Shown: positions 23,919 to 33,265 of the stretch, in pieces | How positions within the stretch are numbered: the stretch's first letter is position 1 | Layout: the number at the start of each line of letters is the position of its first letter | Origin: LMUY01 sp965199005 | GTDB taxonomy: Bacteria; Pseudomonadota; Alphaproteobacteria; Acetobacterales; Acetobacteraceae | Direction: 5' to 3' | Length of the DNA stretch: 64,000 bases | NCBI GenBank assembly: GCA_965199005.1 | Contig: CBDAQK010000006.1 | Location: 1,054,001-1,118,000, forward strand | Notes under the pieces: generated by a model | Databases searched by the model: none | The model's input: only the letters and a program-made list of their open reading frames with translations | Told to the model about the DNA's origin: nothing | Translations under genes and position numbers: made by a program

Positions 23919-24847
23919 CAAGATTTGTTCGGCGCGATGCGCCCCAGCAACCCGGCGGGTCTGAACACCAGCACCAACACCAGCAGCGAGAAGATGATGA
24001 CATCCGTCCAACGCACCGCAACCACCTGCCCGCTGAGTGTTTCGATCAGACCGATGATCATCCCGCCCAGCATCGCGCCAGGCACGTTGCCGATGCCGCC
24101 CAGGACCGCGGCCGTGAAGGCACGCAACCCGGCGCTGTAGCCGATCACGAAGCTGGTAAAATTATAGTAGAGCCCGAACACCATGCCCCCAGCCCCTGCC
24201 AAGGCCGAACCAAGGAAAAACGCGGTCATGATCACCCGGTCCACCTCCACGCCCATCATGCGCGCGGCCTCGGGGTCCTGTGCCGTGGCGCGCATTGCCT
24301 TCCCCATCTTGCTGTGCCGGGTGAACATATACAGCCCGAGCATGAGGAGCAGTGATATGATCCAAATCAAGATTTCCCGCAGTCGCAATACCGCGCCGCC
24401 GATGGCGAAGGTGATCGGCGGCAGGGGGTTCGGATAGTTCTTCGTGTCTGCGCCAAGGAACAGCAGGACAACGTTGAATAGAATGTACGACACACCAATC
24501 GTCGTGATCATTGCCGACGGCCCCTTCACACCGCGGAGGGGCCGTAGCGACAAACGCTCGATGGCGACGCCCAGCACGCCGCACCCGATCATGGTTACCC
24601 CGAGTGCCGCCATCAGCACACCAACCAGGGCCCAGCCGGACATGAGCGTATCCTGCCCGGCGACCCCAAACGCCTCCAACACATACATGGCGATGAACGA
24701 TCCCACCATGAACACATTGAAGTGGGAGAAGTTAATCAGCTCCATGATGCCATACACGAGGGTAAAGCCCAGGGCGATGAGAGCATACATCGACCCTAGG
24801 CTTAGCCCGTTGATGATCTGCTGAACGAGAAGATCGAGCGACGTCAC
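23918..24847 (-). CDS. livH: branched-chain amino acid ABC permease (LivH-like)
   Basis: A 309-residue integral membrane permease with the LivH landmarks LVQQIINGLSLGSMYALIALGFTLVYGI near the N-terminus, MELINFSHFNVFMVGSF, and the EAA-like ATAQDPEAARMMGVEVDRV loop that meets the ATPase. The GTG at 24847 is chosen because it puts the typical start just before the first membrane segment; the ATG at 24907 lies within livK. It sits ten bases after the livK stop and is coupled to the livM-livG gene. Confidence 0.92.
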   Translation of the reverse strand: MTSLDLLVQQIINGLSLGSMYALIALGFTLVYGIMELINFSHFNVFMVGSFIAMYVLEAFGVAGQDTLMSGWALVGVLMAALGVTMIGCGVLGVAIERLSLRPLRGVKGPSAMITTIGVSYILFNVVLLFLGADTKNYPNPLPPITFAIGGAVLRLREILIWIISLLLMLGLYMFTRHSKMGKAMRATAQDPEAARMMGVEVDRVIMTAFFLGSALAGAGGMVFGLYYNFTSFVIGYSAGLRAFTAAVLGGIGNVPGAMLGGMIIGLIETLSGQVVAVRWTDVIIFSLLVLVLVFRPAGLLGRIAPNKS

Positions 24848-24857
24848 GCGAAGCTGC

Positions 24858-26093
24858 TCAGCTCGTCGGCGCAACACCAATGTACTTGTATTGCGTATTG
24901 GTATCATCCAGCGGCGACTTATCGTCCTTCTTCACCTGGAAGACGCTGACGACCTTGCTGTTCAGATCGCCATTGGCGTCGAAGCTGACTTCGCCCTGCA
25001 GCGTCTTGAATTTGCCAGCCTGGATCGCATCCCGCACCGCCTCACGCGTCACCGGCTTGCCAGTGGCAGCTACGGTCCTGATCGCATCGATGATCACGTT
25101 TGCCGCGTCATAGGATGTGATGGAGTAGTCTTCGGCGGGCGCGCCATATTTCTTTTTGAACGCTGCCATCCAGCTAGCAAGTTTGGTGTCTTCGACCATG
25201 TGCGGCGCTGCGATCGTGGCATACCAGCCCTCGATCGCCGGAAAGCCGGCGCCCTTCAGCAAATCGCCGCCGTAGATGCCGTCGCCGCCGCCCTTCTTGA
25301 TGTTCGGCAGAATATCGTAGCTCTGCTTGATGAGCTTCACGCCGGCGCCGCCAACGCCGCCATAATACAGGCTGTCGGCGTTCAGCGACTTGATCTTGGT
25401 CAGGATCGCCGAGTAGTCGGCCGCCTTCGGGTCAAGCTGGTCGCGCCCGAGGACCTTCACGCCCTTGTCGGCGATACGCTTCTGGAATGCATCGGCCATG
25501 CCGACGCCATAGGCGCCCTGGTCATCCAACACGTAGATCGCTTTGACGCCAAGCTTCTCGGCGAAGAAATCCGCCATGTTGGGGCCCTGGTAGGCGTCCG
25601 TCGTGACGGTGCGGAAATAGATCGCCTTGCCGGCCGGACGGTACTGGGCGGCGAATTTGGGGTCCGTCAGGTCGGGGTTGGTGGATGACGGCGTGATGAT
25701 GGCCAGGCCGCCCTGACTCAGGATCGGCGACATCGCCTTGCCAGAGCCGCTCATCTGCGGACCGACAGCACCAACGACGGTCTTGTCGGAGACGAATTTG
25801 CGGGCATTGGTGGCCGCTTGCGCCGGGTCATACCCGCCCGCCGTCGCGGTAGCGTCGTCCAGCACCATGGCAGTCAGCTTGTAGCCCTTCACGGTGCCCT
25901 TCGCGTTGGCCTCGTCGATCGCCATGAGGGCGCCGTCCCGCATCCGTGCGGCGCTCTCGGCGTCGCTACCGGTCAACGAGAAATTGAGGCCGATTTGGAT
26001 GGTCTTGTCGGCAGCGGCTTCGGCGCCGGCGCCGATCGTTGAGGCGATGGCAGTGCCAGCAAGCAGGCCGACGGTTGAACGGCGCGTAATCAT
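24858..26093 (-). CDS. livK: periplasmic substrate-binding protein of Liv-type ABC transporter
   Basis: A 411-residue Leu/Ile/Val-binding-protein-family receptor. The N-terminus MITRRSTVGLLAGTAIASTIGAG is a signal peptide with a twin arginine, possibly Tat. The mature part starts KTIQIGLNFSLTGSDAESA and has the family's periplasmic-binding type 1 fold (GAVGPQMSGSGKAMSPI, YVLDDQGAYGVGMADAF). The ATG at 26093 is chosen for the signal peptide; upstream codons are low-quality. It is the first gene of the liv-Mo hydroxylase block, with about 100 bp separating it from the broken modA. Confidence 0.92.
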   Translation of the reverse strand: MITRRSTVGLLAGTAIASTIGAGAEAAADKTIQIGLNFSLTGSDAESAARMRDGALMAIDEANAKGTVKGYKLTAMVLDDATATAGGYDPAQAATNARKFVSDKTVVGAVGPQMSGSGKAMSPILSQGGLAIITPSSTNPDLTDPKFAAQYRPAGKAIYFRTVTTDAYQGPNMADFFAEKLGVKAIYVLDDQGAYGVGMADAFQKRIADKGVKVLGRDQLDPKAADYSAILTKIKSLNADSLYYGGVGGAGVKLIKQSYDILPNIKKGGGDGIYGGDLLKGAGFPAIEGWYATIAAPHMVEDTKLASWMAAFKKKYGAPAEDYSITSYDAANVIIDAIRTVAATGKPVTREAVRDAIQAGKFKTLQGEVSFDANGDLNSKVVSVFQVKKDDKSPLDDTNTQYKYIGVAPTS

Positions 26094-26199
26094 CTGGGAA
26101 TCGCTCCTGAGACATGAGGCGGGTGCATGTGCGGTATGCGACAGTGAAACACCCGGCGTTTTAGCGCTAGTGGGAAATTTACGGCACGCGTCGCCGCGC

Positions 26200-26964
26200 T
26201 CAGGCGAACCCGAAACCGCGATGCTGGAATGCCGCGCGCGCCTGTGGTCCCGATAAATATGCGAGAAATGCGCGAGATTCAGGACGATCCCCACCATTCA
26301 CGAGCGCGAGTGGGTAGGTGATCGGATCGTGAGACTCCGGGGGGAAGGTTCCGGCCACGACCAAGTCCTGACTGACGGCCACATCCGTCGAATAGACGAC
26401 GCCGGCGCGCGCCTCCCCGCGTTCCACCAACAGCAAAGCGCTTCGAACGCTATCCGAACTGGCCAACCTGGTCTGAGCAACCGGTCATAGCCCGAGCTTG
26501 GCGAGCGGTTGCTTGGCGTAAATCCCGGCGGGAACGCTCGCTGGATCGCCCACGGCCAAGCGTCCGGTGGGGCCGAGCAAGGCGGAGAGGTCCAGCTTGG
26601 AATCGGTCTGGATGTGCCGGGCGGCAGATTTCGGGACGACGAGCACCAGGCTGTTGGTCAGCAAATCCTTCCGGGTGCCGGGTACCAGCAGGTTACGGAT
26701 TTCCAACCAGTCGGCCCATTGCTCGTCGGCGGATGCGAATATCTGGGCCGGCGCACCTTGCTGGATCTGCTGAGCAAGGACGGAGGAACTGGCAAACGAC
26801 AGGTGAAGCGGGGGATTGCCAGCGGCCTGCCAGGCTTTGTCGACATCGCCCAGCACCTCGGTCAGGCTTGCCGCAGCGAAGACGGTGAGGCCGCTTGCTT
26901 GCGCGCCCGAAGCGGCCGGCAGCAACAACGCCGGCAGCCCGAGCAGCAGATGGCGCCGATACAT
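26200..26964 (-). pseudogene. modA: molybdate-binding protein ModA, in-frame TGA
   Basis: Two same-frame parts make a full-length ModA (254 codons): the first 159 residues carry a signal peptide (LLLGLPALLLPAASGAQA), AAASLTEVLGDV, FASSSVLAQQIQQGAPAQIFASADEQWADWL and GDPASVPAGIYAKQPLAKLGL; the second carries SVRSALLLVERGEARAGVVYSTD and the C-terminus. They are separated only by a TGA at 26485-26487 where relatives usually have Trp (TGG). So one base change, or a sequencing error, would explain the break. ModA delivers molybdate to ModBC; no modBC is adjacent. Placement upstream of a molybdoenzyme operon fits its role. Confidence 0.82.
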
Positions 26965-27378
26965 GCTGGTACTCCTTCCGCCAAGCGGGGACCGGCGTTA
27001 GTCTCGCCCGGAAATAACGGCAGGTGAGCGGAAAAATCCAGCCCGAGCCCGGCAAGGCAGTCTCCGGTCCAGGAGGTTTAGGCCGGACCCGGTGTTGACG
27101 CCCAAGTTTGCGGTCACTGCAAAGTGAAAACAGGTCGAAGGTTGCGGTAGAGAAAACATCGGGAAAATCGATCTAAAATACGGGTGTAGGCAGCTGGCGC
27201 TATTACCCCGGCTCGTCAGCGCTTCCTATTCCGCAGCGTGGCGACACATCTTAATATATGACATCAGAACAGGATTAAGCGATATTTCGGCTTTCCCCAT
27301 TTGCTGCGTCTGTGAGAAGTCTATCGTCGACCGACCCGGCACGGCCCCGCCGGTCGCCGATCAGCTGGGACAGAAGTC
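26965..27378. other. intergenic region between modA and pleD
   Basis: A 414-bp gap between divergent genes. I find no gene or RNA in it. The stretch 27120-27290 is AT-richer than the surroundings (for example ATCTTAATATATGACATC at 27250-27267) and probably holds the pleD promoter. There is no clear ribosome site before the pleD ATG apart from a weak GGGACAG. Confidence 0.4.
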
Positions 27379-28746
27379 ATGAGTGCCCGAATTCTCATCG
27401 TCGACGATGTTCCAGCCAACACGAAGCTACTTCAGGCCAAGCTGGTTGCCGAGTATTACCAGGTGGAGACGGCGCAGGACGGGTTCGAGGCGCTGCGCAT
27501 GGCCCATTCCTGGCAGCCCGATCTCATCCTGCTGGACGTGATGATGCCGGGCATGGATGGCTACCAGACCTGCCGGCGGCTGAAATCGGATAGCCAGACC
27601 GTCCATATCCCAGTGGTGATCATCACCGCGCTCGGCGATGCGACGGAACGTCTGCGTGGTCTTGAGGTGGGGGCGGATGATTTTCTCACCAAACCAGTGG
27701 ATTACGACACCTTGCTGGCGCGCCTCCGCGGGCTGGTCCGGCTAAAACGCCTGTTGGACGAATGGCGCGTGCGCAGCGAGACGGCGAGCGCCCTCGGCCT
27801 CGCCAGTGGTCCAACGACCGAGTTCTCGGTGGCCGGTGCCCGTGCCTTGGTCGTCGATGATTGGGACCTTGGGGCATTCAACGCGCAGGACGCCCTCTCC
27901 CGCGAGGGCATCGTGCCAACGCGTGCAAAATCCGAAAGTGAAGCACTGGCCATATCGGGCAATGTCCGCTTCGACCTGATCGTCCTCAGCCTCACCATGA
28001 CTGGCGACGATCCGCTCCGGCTGGCATCCCGCCTGCGGGCAGAGCGGGCGACCCAGGAGATCCCGCTCTTGCTCATCGCCGAACCAGAGCAGCGCGACCG
28101 GCTTTTGCGCGGGTTCGATTTGGGCGCCAACGATTGGGTGCTGCGCCCGGTGGACGAGAACGAGCTGCGCGTGCGGGCACGCAATCAAATCCGGCGCAAA
28201 TTCTATCAGGACCGGCTGCGGGTAGATTTGAGCCAGGCGCTGGAACTGGCGCTAACGGATCCGCTGACCGGGCTGTATAACCAGCGTTACCTCATGCGTC
28301 ATCTGGCCGGTCTGATTGCGGCTGGCCAGCCGGCGGAGTTGGTGGCTCTGATGATCGACATCGACCACTTCAAATCGGTGAACGACCGGTGGGGCCACGC
28401 GGCGGGGGATCAAGTGCTGCGGCAAGTCGCGCAGACCTTGCGCAGCCGGACCCGCGTTTTCGACAGTCTGGCCCGGTATGGCGGCGAGGAATTCGTGGTG
28501 ATCATGTCCGGCGCCTCGGCCGCCGACGCGGTGCGGGCGGCGGAACGGCTTCGCATGGCCATTCAGAACATGGAATACTTACCCGACAACAAAACCCAGC
28601 ACCGGCTGACGGTGAGCATCGGCATAGCGCGCGGCACCCGCTCCGGCATCACGTCGGAGGAACTGCTCGGGGCGGCTGACCGGGCGCTGTACCGGGCCAA
28701 GCATCACGGCCGGAATCGTATCGAGGTCGAACTGTTGAGCCAGTAG
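27379..28746 (+). CDS. pleD: PleD-type response regulator diguanylate cyclase
   Basis: A 455-residue protein with the PleD architecture: receiver domain 1 (phospho-Asp in LILLDVMMPGMDGYQ, residue ~53), a degenerate receiver 2 (residues ~150-270) and a GGDEF domain. The catalytic motif is GGEEF and the inhibitory RxxD site, RVFD, sits just before it in RTRVFDSLARYGGEEF, so feedback inhibition by c-di-GMP is expected. DPLTGLYNQRYL starts the GGDEF domain. The length nearly equals Caulobacter PleD. It is followed 63 bp later by an EAL protein, giving a synthesis/degradation pair. Confidence 0.95.
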   Translation: MSARILIVDDVPANTKLLQAKLVAEYYQVETAQDGFEALRMAHSWQPDLILLDVMMPGMDGYQTCRRLKSDSQTVHIPVVIITALGDATERLRGLEVGADDFLTKPVDYDTLLARLRGLVRLKRLLDEWRVRSETASALGLASGPTTEFSVAGARALVVDDWDLGAFNAQDALSREGIVPTRAKSESEALAISGNVRFDLIVLSLTMTGDDPLRLASRLRAERATQEIPLLLIAEPEQRDRLLRGFDLGANDWVLRPVDENELRVRARNQIRRKFYQDRLRVDLSQALELALTDPLTGLYNQRYLMRHLAGLIAAGQPAELVALMIDIDHFKSVNDRWGHAAGDQVLRQVAQTLRSRTRVFDSLARYGGEEFVVIMSGASAADAVRAAERLRMAIQNMEYLPDNKTQHRLTVSIGIARGTRSGITSEELLGAADRALYRAKHHGRNRIEVELLSQ

Positions 28747-28809
28747 TCCGGCGTTACCATGCGATTAATCCTGTCAGGCGATGCTGTGCAAACCAAAAGG
28801 AGTGCCGCA

Positions 28810-30417
28810 GTGTCGGGTCAGGCGAAGGATGAAGTGCAATTACGCCGAGCCGACAGCAACGAACGTTTTGTCGCTTTCGCCTTTGCCGCCGCCGATTTGG
28901 TCGCCGAAATCGATCCTGCGGGGACGATTACTTACGCGGCCGGCGCGTACCGCAGCCGCTTCGGCAGCCTGCCGGAAGCATGGGTTGGCCGCCGGCTGCA
29001 CGATATGGTCGTTCCTGCGGATCATGAAGCGTTGAGCACGGCTATGATGATGCTGACGGAACGGGGACGGTTGCTGCCCTGGACCATACGCCTCGCCAAC
29101 CGGCAGCGGACGAAGGTGGCGCTGGCCGGGTTGCGCCTGGCACCGGATGGCCGGCCGATTCGGCTCTGCGTGACGTTTGCATTGCCGCCAAGCCCGGTTG
29201 CCAGCGACCGCGGGGCTGGCTCCGCAACCACCCTTGTCCGCGCGACGGATACACGTATGCGTGCCGGGCTGCCGTGCGAGATGGGTTTGCTGGAAATCGA
29301 GGGCAGCAACCCGGAGGCAGTCGGCCCGGCGCTGGAGGCCCTTGTGCCGGACGCGATGGCGAGCGAACTCTCGCCCGGCCGGTTCGGCTTGCTGGGCACC
29401 AACGCCAGCGGCATGGATTTGGTGCAAGTCGCGAACTCGCTGGAAACTGTGCTGCGGGAACAGGGCGTTACCGCGACGGTTTCGTCCCGCCAACTCTCGC
29501 TCGGGTCTGAGGGGCTGACCCAGCGGCAGGCGGCCCGGGCGCTGCGCCAGGCGTTGGACGCATTTGCCCGCGATGGCTCGGCGGGGCTGTCGGCGGCAGG
29601 GTTCGAGGGCGGGCTGGTGGGCTATGTTCAGGGCGCAATGATGCATGCTGGCGCCATGCGCCGCGCCATCAGCGAACGACGCTTCTCGCTGAGCTACCAG
29701 CCGATCGTCAGCCTGGCGACGCGGGAAATGCATCACGTCGAAGCCCTGCTGCGGCCGGAGCCGGTGCGTGGCTGCCCGGCGGACACCCCTCAGGACTTCG
29801 TCGTCCTGGCGGAGACGGTGGGTTTGGCCAGCGAGCTCGACCTTGCGGTGGCCAGCATGGCCTGTGATGCAGCCGTCCGCTCGCTTGTGCCGGTCGCGTT
29901 CAACCTCTCCGGCCAGTCGATGCAGGACCCGTCGTTCCGCGACCGGCTGATTGCCAAGGTGATCAACCACCCGGCCCGCAAGGCCAGAATGCTGGCGGTG
30001 GAAATGACGGAAACGGCCCAATTGGAGAATATTGCCGAGGCGGCAAAGACCGCGCTCACCTTGCGCGAGTTGGGTATTCCGTTCTGCCTCGATGATTTCG
30101 GCGCAGGCGCTGCTGATGTGCGCGTGCTGCGCGCCATACCGTCCGATATCGTGAAGCTGGATGGATCCTACGTCGCCGGCACCGTTTCAGACGGGCGGGA
30201 GCGCGCGTTCGTGGCGGGCATGGTGGAAATCGCCAGGGCAGCCGGCGCATCCGTGGTGGCCGAGCGGGTCGAGACCGAAGCGGAGGCCGAAGCGCTGCTC
30301 GCCATCGGTGCGGAGTACGGGCAAGGGTGGTTGTTCGGCAAGCCGGGTGCATTGCCGATGCCGGTGAGCGGATCGGGTGCCAAGCGCCGCGGCGACATGC
30401 CGGAAAGGTGGGGGTAG
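28810..30417 (+). CDS. PAS-EAL cyclic-di-GMP phosphodiesterase
   Basis: A 535-residue protein with an N-terminal PAS-like sensor (FAAADLVAEIDPAGTITYAAG, residues ~20-120) and a C-terminal EAL domain. EAL active-site residues are kept: EALLRPE, FNLSGQ (Asn), VEMTETAQ (Glu), LDDFGAG (Asp-Asp), VKLDGSYV (Lys), AERVETE (Glu) and YGQGWLFGKP, so it should be active. A GTG at 28810 preceded by AAGGAG seven bases upstream is chosen; an ATG at 28759 would add 17 residues and has no such site. It is probably expressed with pleD and degrades c-di-GMP. Confidence 0.9.
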   Translation: MSGQAKDEVQLRRADSNERFVAFAFAAADLVAEIDPAGTITYAAGAYRSRFGSLPEAWVGRRLHDMVVPADHEALSTAMMMLTERGRLLPWTIRLANRQRTKVALAGLRLAPDGRPIRLCVTFALPPSPVASDRGAGSATTLVRATDTRMRAGLPCEMGLLEIEGSNPEAVGPALEALVPDAMASELSPGRFGLLGTNASGMDLVQVANSLETVLREQGVTATVSSRQLSLGSEGLTQRQAARALRQALDAFARDGSAGLSAAGFEGGLVGYVQGAMMHAGAMRRAISERRFSLSYQPIVSLATREMHHVEALLRPEPVRGCPADTPQDFVVLAETVGLASELDLAVASMACDAAVRSLVPVAFNLSGQSMQDPSFRDRLIAKVINHPARKARMLAVEMTETAQLENIAEAAKTALTLRELGIPFCLDDFGAGAADVRVLRAIPSDIVKLDGSYVAGTVSDGRERAFVAGMVEIARAAGASVVAERVETEAEAEALLAIGAEYGQGWLFGKPGALPMPVSGSGAKRRGDMPERWG

Positions 30418-30458
30418 CTCCCCCCTCCCGAGCGAGAGAGGGGCTGCCAGAACCGGGA

Positions 30459-32033
30459 CTACGCCGAAAGCTGCTCCGGTTCGGTCCGCACCCGCTTCAC
30501 CATCAGCTTGTTCAAGGCATGAACATAGGCGCGGGCAGCCGAGACGATCGTGTCGGTGTCGGCACCCTGCCCGTCCACCATCTTGCCGCTTTCTTCCAGC
30601 CGAACCGTGGTGCGGGCTTGGGCGTCCGAACCCTCGGTGACGGCGCCGACCGAGTACAGCACGAGCGTGCCCTGGTGCGGAAACAGCACCTGGACCGCGT
30701 TGAAGGTTGCGTCCACCGGCCCCAATCCGGTCGCCGACGCGGTCTTGATCACGCCGTCTATTTCCAGTTCCAGCTCTGCCTTGGCCGGACCGTGAGACCC
30801 CGCCTGGACGGCGAGTGAGACGAAGCGCAAACGCGCGTGGTCGCGTACCACCTCGTCATCGACCAATGCCACAAGGTCTTCATCGTAAACGATCTTCTTA
30901 CGATCGGCGAGGTCCTTGAACCGGCGGAACGCCTCGTTGAGGCGGTTTTCTCCTACCTCTCCGTACCCCAGCGCTTTCAGCTTGTCGCGGAAGGCAGCGC
31001 GGCCGGAATGCTTGCCCATCACCAGGCTCGACTTGGTCCAGCCGACACTTTCCGGCGTCATGATCTCGTAGGTGGCCGCGTTCTTCAGCACACCATCCTG
31101 ATGGATGCCGCTCTCATGCGCGAAGGCGTTGCGGCCGACGATCGCCTTGTTGGGTTGCACGTCGAACCCGGTGATGGTGGCGAGCATCTTGGAGACGCGC
31201 AGGATGCCCTCGGTTTTGATGCCGGTCGTGAACGGGACAGCGTCATGCCGGGTGCGCAGCGCCATCACCGCCTCCTCCAGCGCGGCGTTGCCGGCACGCT
31301 CGCCGATGCCGTTGATGGTGCATTCCACCTGGCGTGCGCCGGCGCGGATGGCGGCCAGTGTGTTGGCGACCGCCAATCCCAGATCATTATGGTTGTGGGT
31401 GGACAGGATCACCTCGTCCGCCCCGGGAACCCGCTCGCGCAGCATGCTGAAGATGCGGGACATGTCCTCTGGTAGGGAATAACCCACGGTGTCCGGCACG
31501 TTGATCGTCGTGGCCCCTGCCTTGATCGCTGCCTCGACGCAACGGCAGAGGAAGTCGGGGTCGGTGCGGCTGCCATCCTCGGCCGACCATTCCACGTCGT
31601 CGGTGTATTGCCGCGCCAGCGTCACGCTGTCGACGGCGAGTTGCAGGACGGCATCCGGCTCCATCCGCAGCTTGTACTTCATGTGCAACGGGCTGGTGGA
31701 CAAGAAGATGTGGATACGCGGCCGCTCGGCCATGCGGACGGCTTCGGCAGCGCGTAGGATGTCAGCGCGGCCGGTCCGGGCCAGGCCGGCGATCACCGGG
31801 CCGCGCACCTGCTCGGCAATCAGTTGCACGCTGTCGAAGTCGCCGGGTGAGGCGATCGGGAACCCGGCCTCGATCACGTCGACGCCGAGGTCGGCCAGCG
31901 CCTCCGCCATCCGCAGCTTCTCATGCAGGTTCATGGAGAAGCCCGGCGACTGCTCCCCATCACGCAGCGTCGTGTCGAATATGATGACCCGGTCAGGGGG
32001 CAAGTCGCCAAAATTGGGGTGGGGAATGCTCAT
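30459..32033 (-). CDS. leuA: 2-isopropylmalate synthase
   Basis: A 524-residue enzyme that condenses acetyl-CoA with 2-ketoisovalerate in the first step of leucine synthesis. The catalytic TIM barrel starts FDTTLRDGEQSPG and has the metal ligands STHNHNDLG; a C-terminal allosteric LeuA domain (VSLAVQAGSHGPAKAELELEIDG, in parts) binds leucine. Length is normal for the long-type enzyme. Upstream on the same strand lie a leader peptide rich in Leu codons and an attenuator-like hairpin. The EAL gene converges on it. Confidence 0.96.
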   Translation of the reverse strand: MSIPHPNFGDLPPDRVIIFDTTLRDGEQSPGFSMNLHEKLRMAEALADLGVDVIEAGFPIASPGDFDSVQLIAEQVRGPVIAGLARTGRADILRAAEAVRMAERPRIHIFLSTSPLHMKYKLRMEPDAVLQLAVDSVTLARQYTDDVEWSAEDGSRTDPDFLCRCVEAAIKAGATTINVPDTVGYSLPEDMSRIFSMLRERVPGADEVILSTHNHNDLGLAVANTLAAIRAGARQVECTINGIGERAGNAALEEAVMALRTRHDAVPFTTGIKTEGILRVSKMLATITGFDVQPNKAIVGRNAFAHESGIHQDGVLKNAATYEIMTPESVGWTKSSLVMGKHSGRAAFRDKLKALGYGEVGENRLNEAFRRFKDLADRKKIVYDEDLVALVDDEVVRDHARLRFVSLAVQAGSHGPAKAELELEIDGVIKTASATGLGPVDATFNAVQVLFPHQGTLVLYSVGAVTEGSDAQARTTVRLEESGKMVDGQGADTDTIVSAARAYVHALNKLMVKRVRTEPEQLSA

Positions 32034-32074
32034 TGGGCGATCCTACAGGGCGAGTGATGTTTGCGGACGGCAAC

Positions 32075-32130
32075 CTCAGGTCCCCCCTGAGCGAGGCCGG
32101 CGCAAATCAGCCCGGCGGAGCGCTCAGGGG
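32075..32130 (-). promoter_or_regulatory. leuA attenuator: mutually exclusive hairpins
   Basis: On the mRNA strand, CCCCTGAGCG (32130-32121, overlapping the leader's stop codon) pairs perfectly with CGCTCAGGGG (32093-32084), with a further GCCGG/CCGGC inner stem. The CTCAGG within the second arm (32091-32086) can instead pair with CCTGAG (32080-32075). Two exclusive structures just after the Leu-codon run fit attenuation. No T-run follows either stem, so the terminator may be Rho-linked or control may act on translation. Confidence 0.65.
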
Positions 32131-32228
32131 CGAAGAAGTCGAATAAGGAGGAGCCCAAGCGCGCATGCCCGGCCCTGCGCAGCAGCGCAGATGCGATCGG
32201 CCGGGAGGGACATGGTTGGGCGCGTCAT
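32124..32228 (-). CDS. leuA leader peptide (Leu-rich)
   Basis: A short minus-strand frame upstream of leuA ends in A-L-G-L-L-L-I-R-L-L-R-P-stop: six Leu codons within ten. The peptide has 34 residues from the ATG at 32228, or 29 from an ATG at 32213 (MSLPADRICAAAQG...). A run of codons for the pathway's end product, just before a hairpin and ahead of the first biosynthetic gene, is the signature of ribosome-mediated transcription attenuation. The start is uncertain because neither ATG has a strong ribosome site. Confidence 0.75.
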   Translation of the reverse strand: MTRPTMSLPADRICAAAQGRACALGLLLIRLLRP

Positions 32229-32240
32229 TCTGCTGACAGC

Positions 32241-33224
32241 CTACGGGGCGTTGGAAGGCCGTGGCAAGTCTGCATCTGCGAGCAGCGTTGCGGTCAGTGC
32301 AAGGCTGGCCTGTGAGGCACCATCCAAGGCGAGGGCACCGGCATCGTGATACGCCACCACGATGGCAGATGGCCGAAACCCGCGCAGCGCCGTCGCGAGC
32401 AGACCGGGCGGGGCCGTCAGCGCGATGTTCATCCGCAGCAGCCAGACCTGCCCGGCATATTCGCTAAAATCACCGGCCATTTCATCGCCAAAGCTATCGG
32501 CGATCACGAGGATGCGGCCCTTCCCCGGCCGGTTGAACGCCACGATGGCGCCCGGCAGCGCTGGCGTGCACCGGCTGGCGTCGCATTGCGTGACTCCGGC
32601 GGCGCGCAGGTTTGGCGTTCCGATACGGTCGTGCAGGCCAAGCCCCGGGTAAAAACCGTTCAGGTCGGAGGCGCGGTTGTCCGGGCGCAGGGATAGCGCC
32701 ATGGCCCGCTGCAGCCCCATTCCATCCGCCACGTCTTCCGCCACACGGAGCGGGCCCTCGCCGGCCCAATGGAAATGGTGCCGCGGCAGAACGTCGAACC
32801 GCCGCTTCATGTCCTGCATCGCGGCCACCGGATACACCACCGCCTTGTCGTTGAGGGCGGCGACGAGGCGGTCGGCTGCGGGGTCGGCGCAGGGTGTGCC
32901 CGGTGGCAAATCCTCGGGGTAGATGCGGGGCGCGGTGGGAACGATCAGGAAGCGGAATGGCAGCCCGATGGCCTGCCCCGCGGCCAGGATGGGGCGGATC
33001 AGCGCGGCCGCGCGGGCGGTGGCCGCGGCGTCGATCCCGGTGCCGCAGACATCGGCGATCAACGAGCCCGGCGGGTTGCCGTCATGGTTGCCCAGGAACA
33101 ACCGGCCGTGCTGTCCTACGACGATGGGCAGGGGAACAAATCCGGTCACCCGGTAGCGCACCCACGCCTCGGCCCGCTGGACGGGCGGTGGGGCGATGGC
33201 GATGGCCAGCACCACCAGGATCAC
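32241..33224 (-). CDS. AlgX/AlgJ-like SGNH-hydrolase-fold protein
   Basis: A 327-residue protein with an N-terminal hydrophobic anchor (ILVVLAIAIAPPP) and features of the alginate O-acetyltransferase-related (AlgX/AlgJ) SGNH family: LFLGNHDGNP early, the FLIVPTAPRIYPEDLPPG segment, HFHWAGEGPLRVAEDV (DxxH-like), and ILVIADSFGDEM with the GDS-like block containing the catalytic Ser (ADSFG). Members acetylate exopolysaccharide. The only plausible start is a GTG (33224) 41 bases after the creA stop; the upstream frame has no better start. Substrate unknown; no polysaccharide genes are near. Confidence 0.7.
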   Translation of the reverse strand: MILVVLAIAIAPPPVQRAEAWVRYRVTGFVPLPIVVGQHGRLFLGNHDGNPPGSLIADVCGTGIDAAATARAAALIRPILAAGQAIGLPFRFLIVPTAPRIYPEDLPPGTPCADPAADRLVAALNDKAVVYPVAAMQDMKRRFDVLPRHHFHWAGEGPLRVAEDVADGMGLQRAMALSLRPDNRASDLNGFYPGLGLHDRIGTPNLRAAGVTQCDASRCTPALPGAIVAFNRPGKGRILVIADSFGDEMAGDFSEYAGQVWLLRMNIALTAPPGLLATALRGFRPSAIVVAYHDAGALALDGASQASLALTATLLADADLPRPSNAP

Positions 33225-33265
33225 GGCGGCAGCGGCGAGCCTGGCCGGACGGCGGGGCAGCGCGT

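Noticed and set aside
30422..30443. Hairpin between the EAL gene and leuA as an intrinsic terminator
   Set aside because: The 6-bp GC stem has a 10-nt loop and no T-run on either strand, so I cannot defend it.
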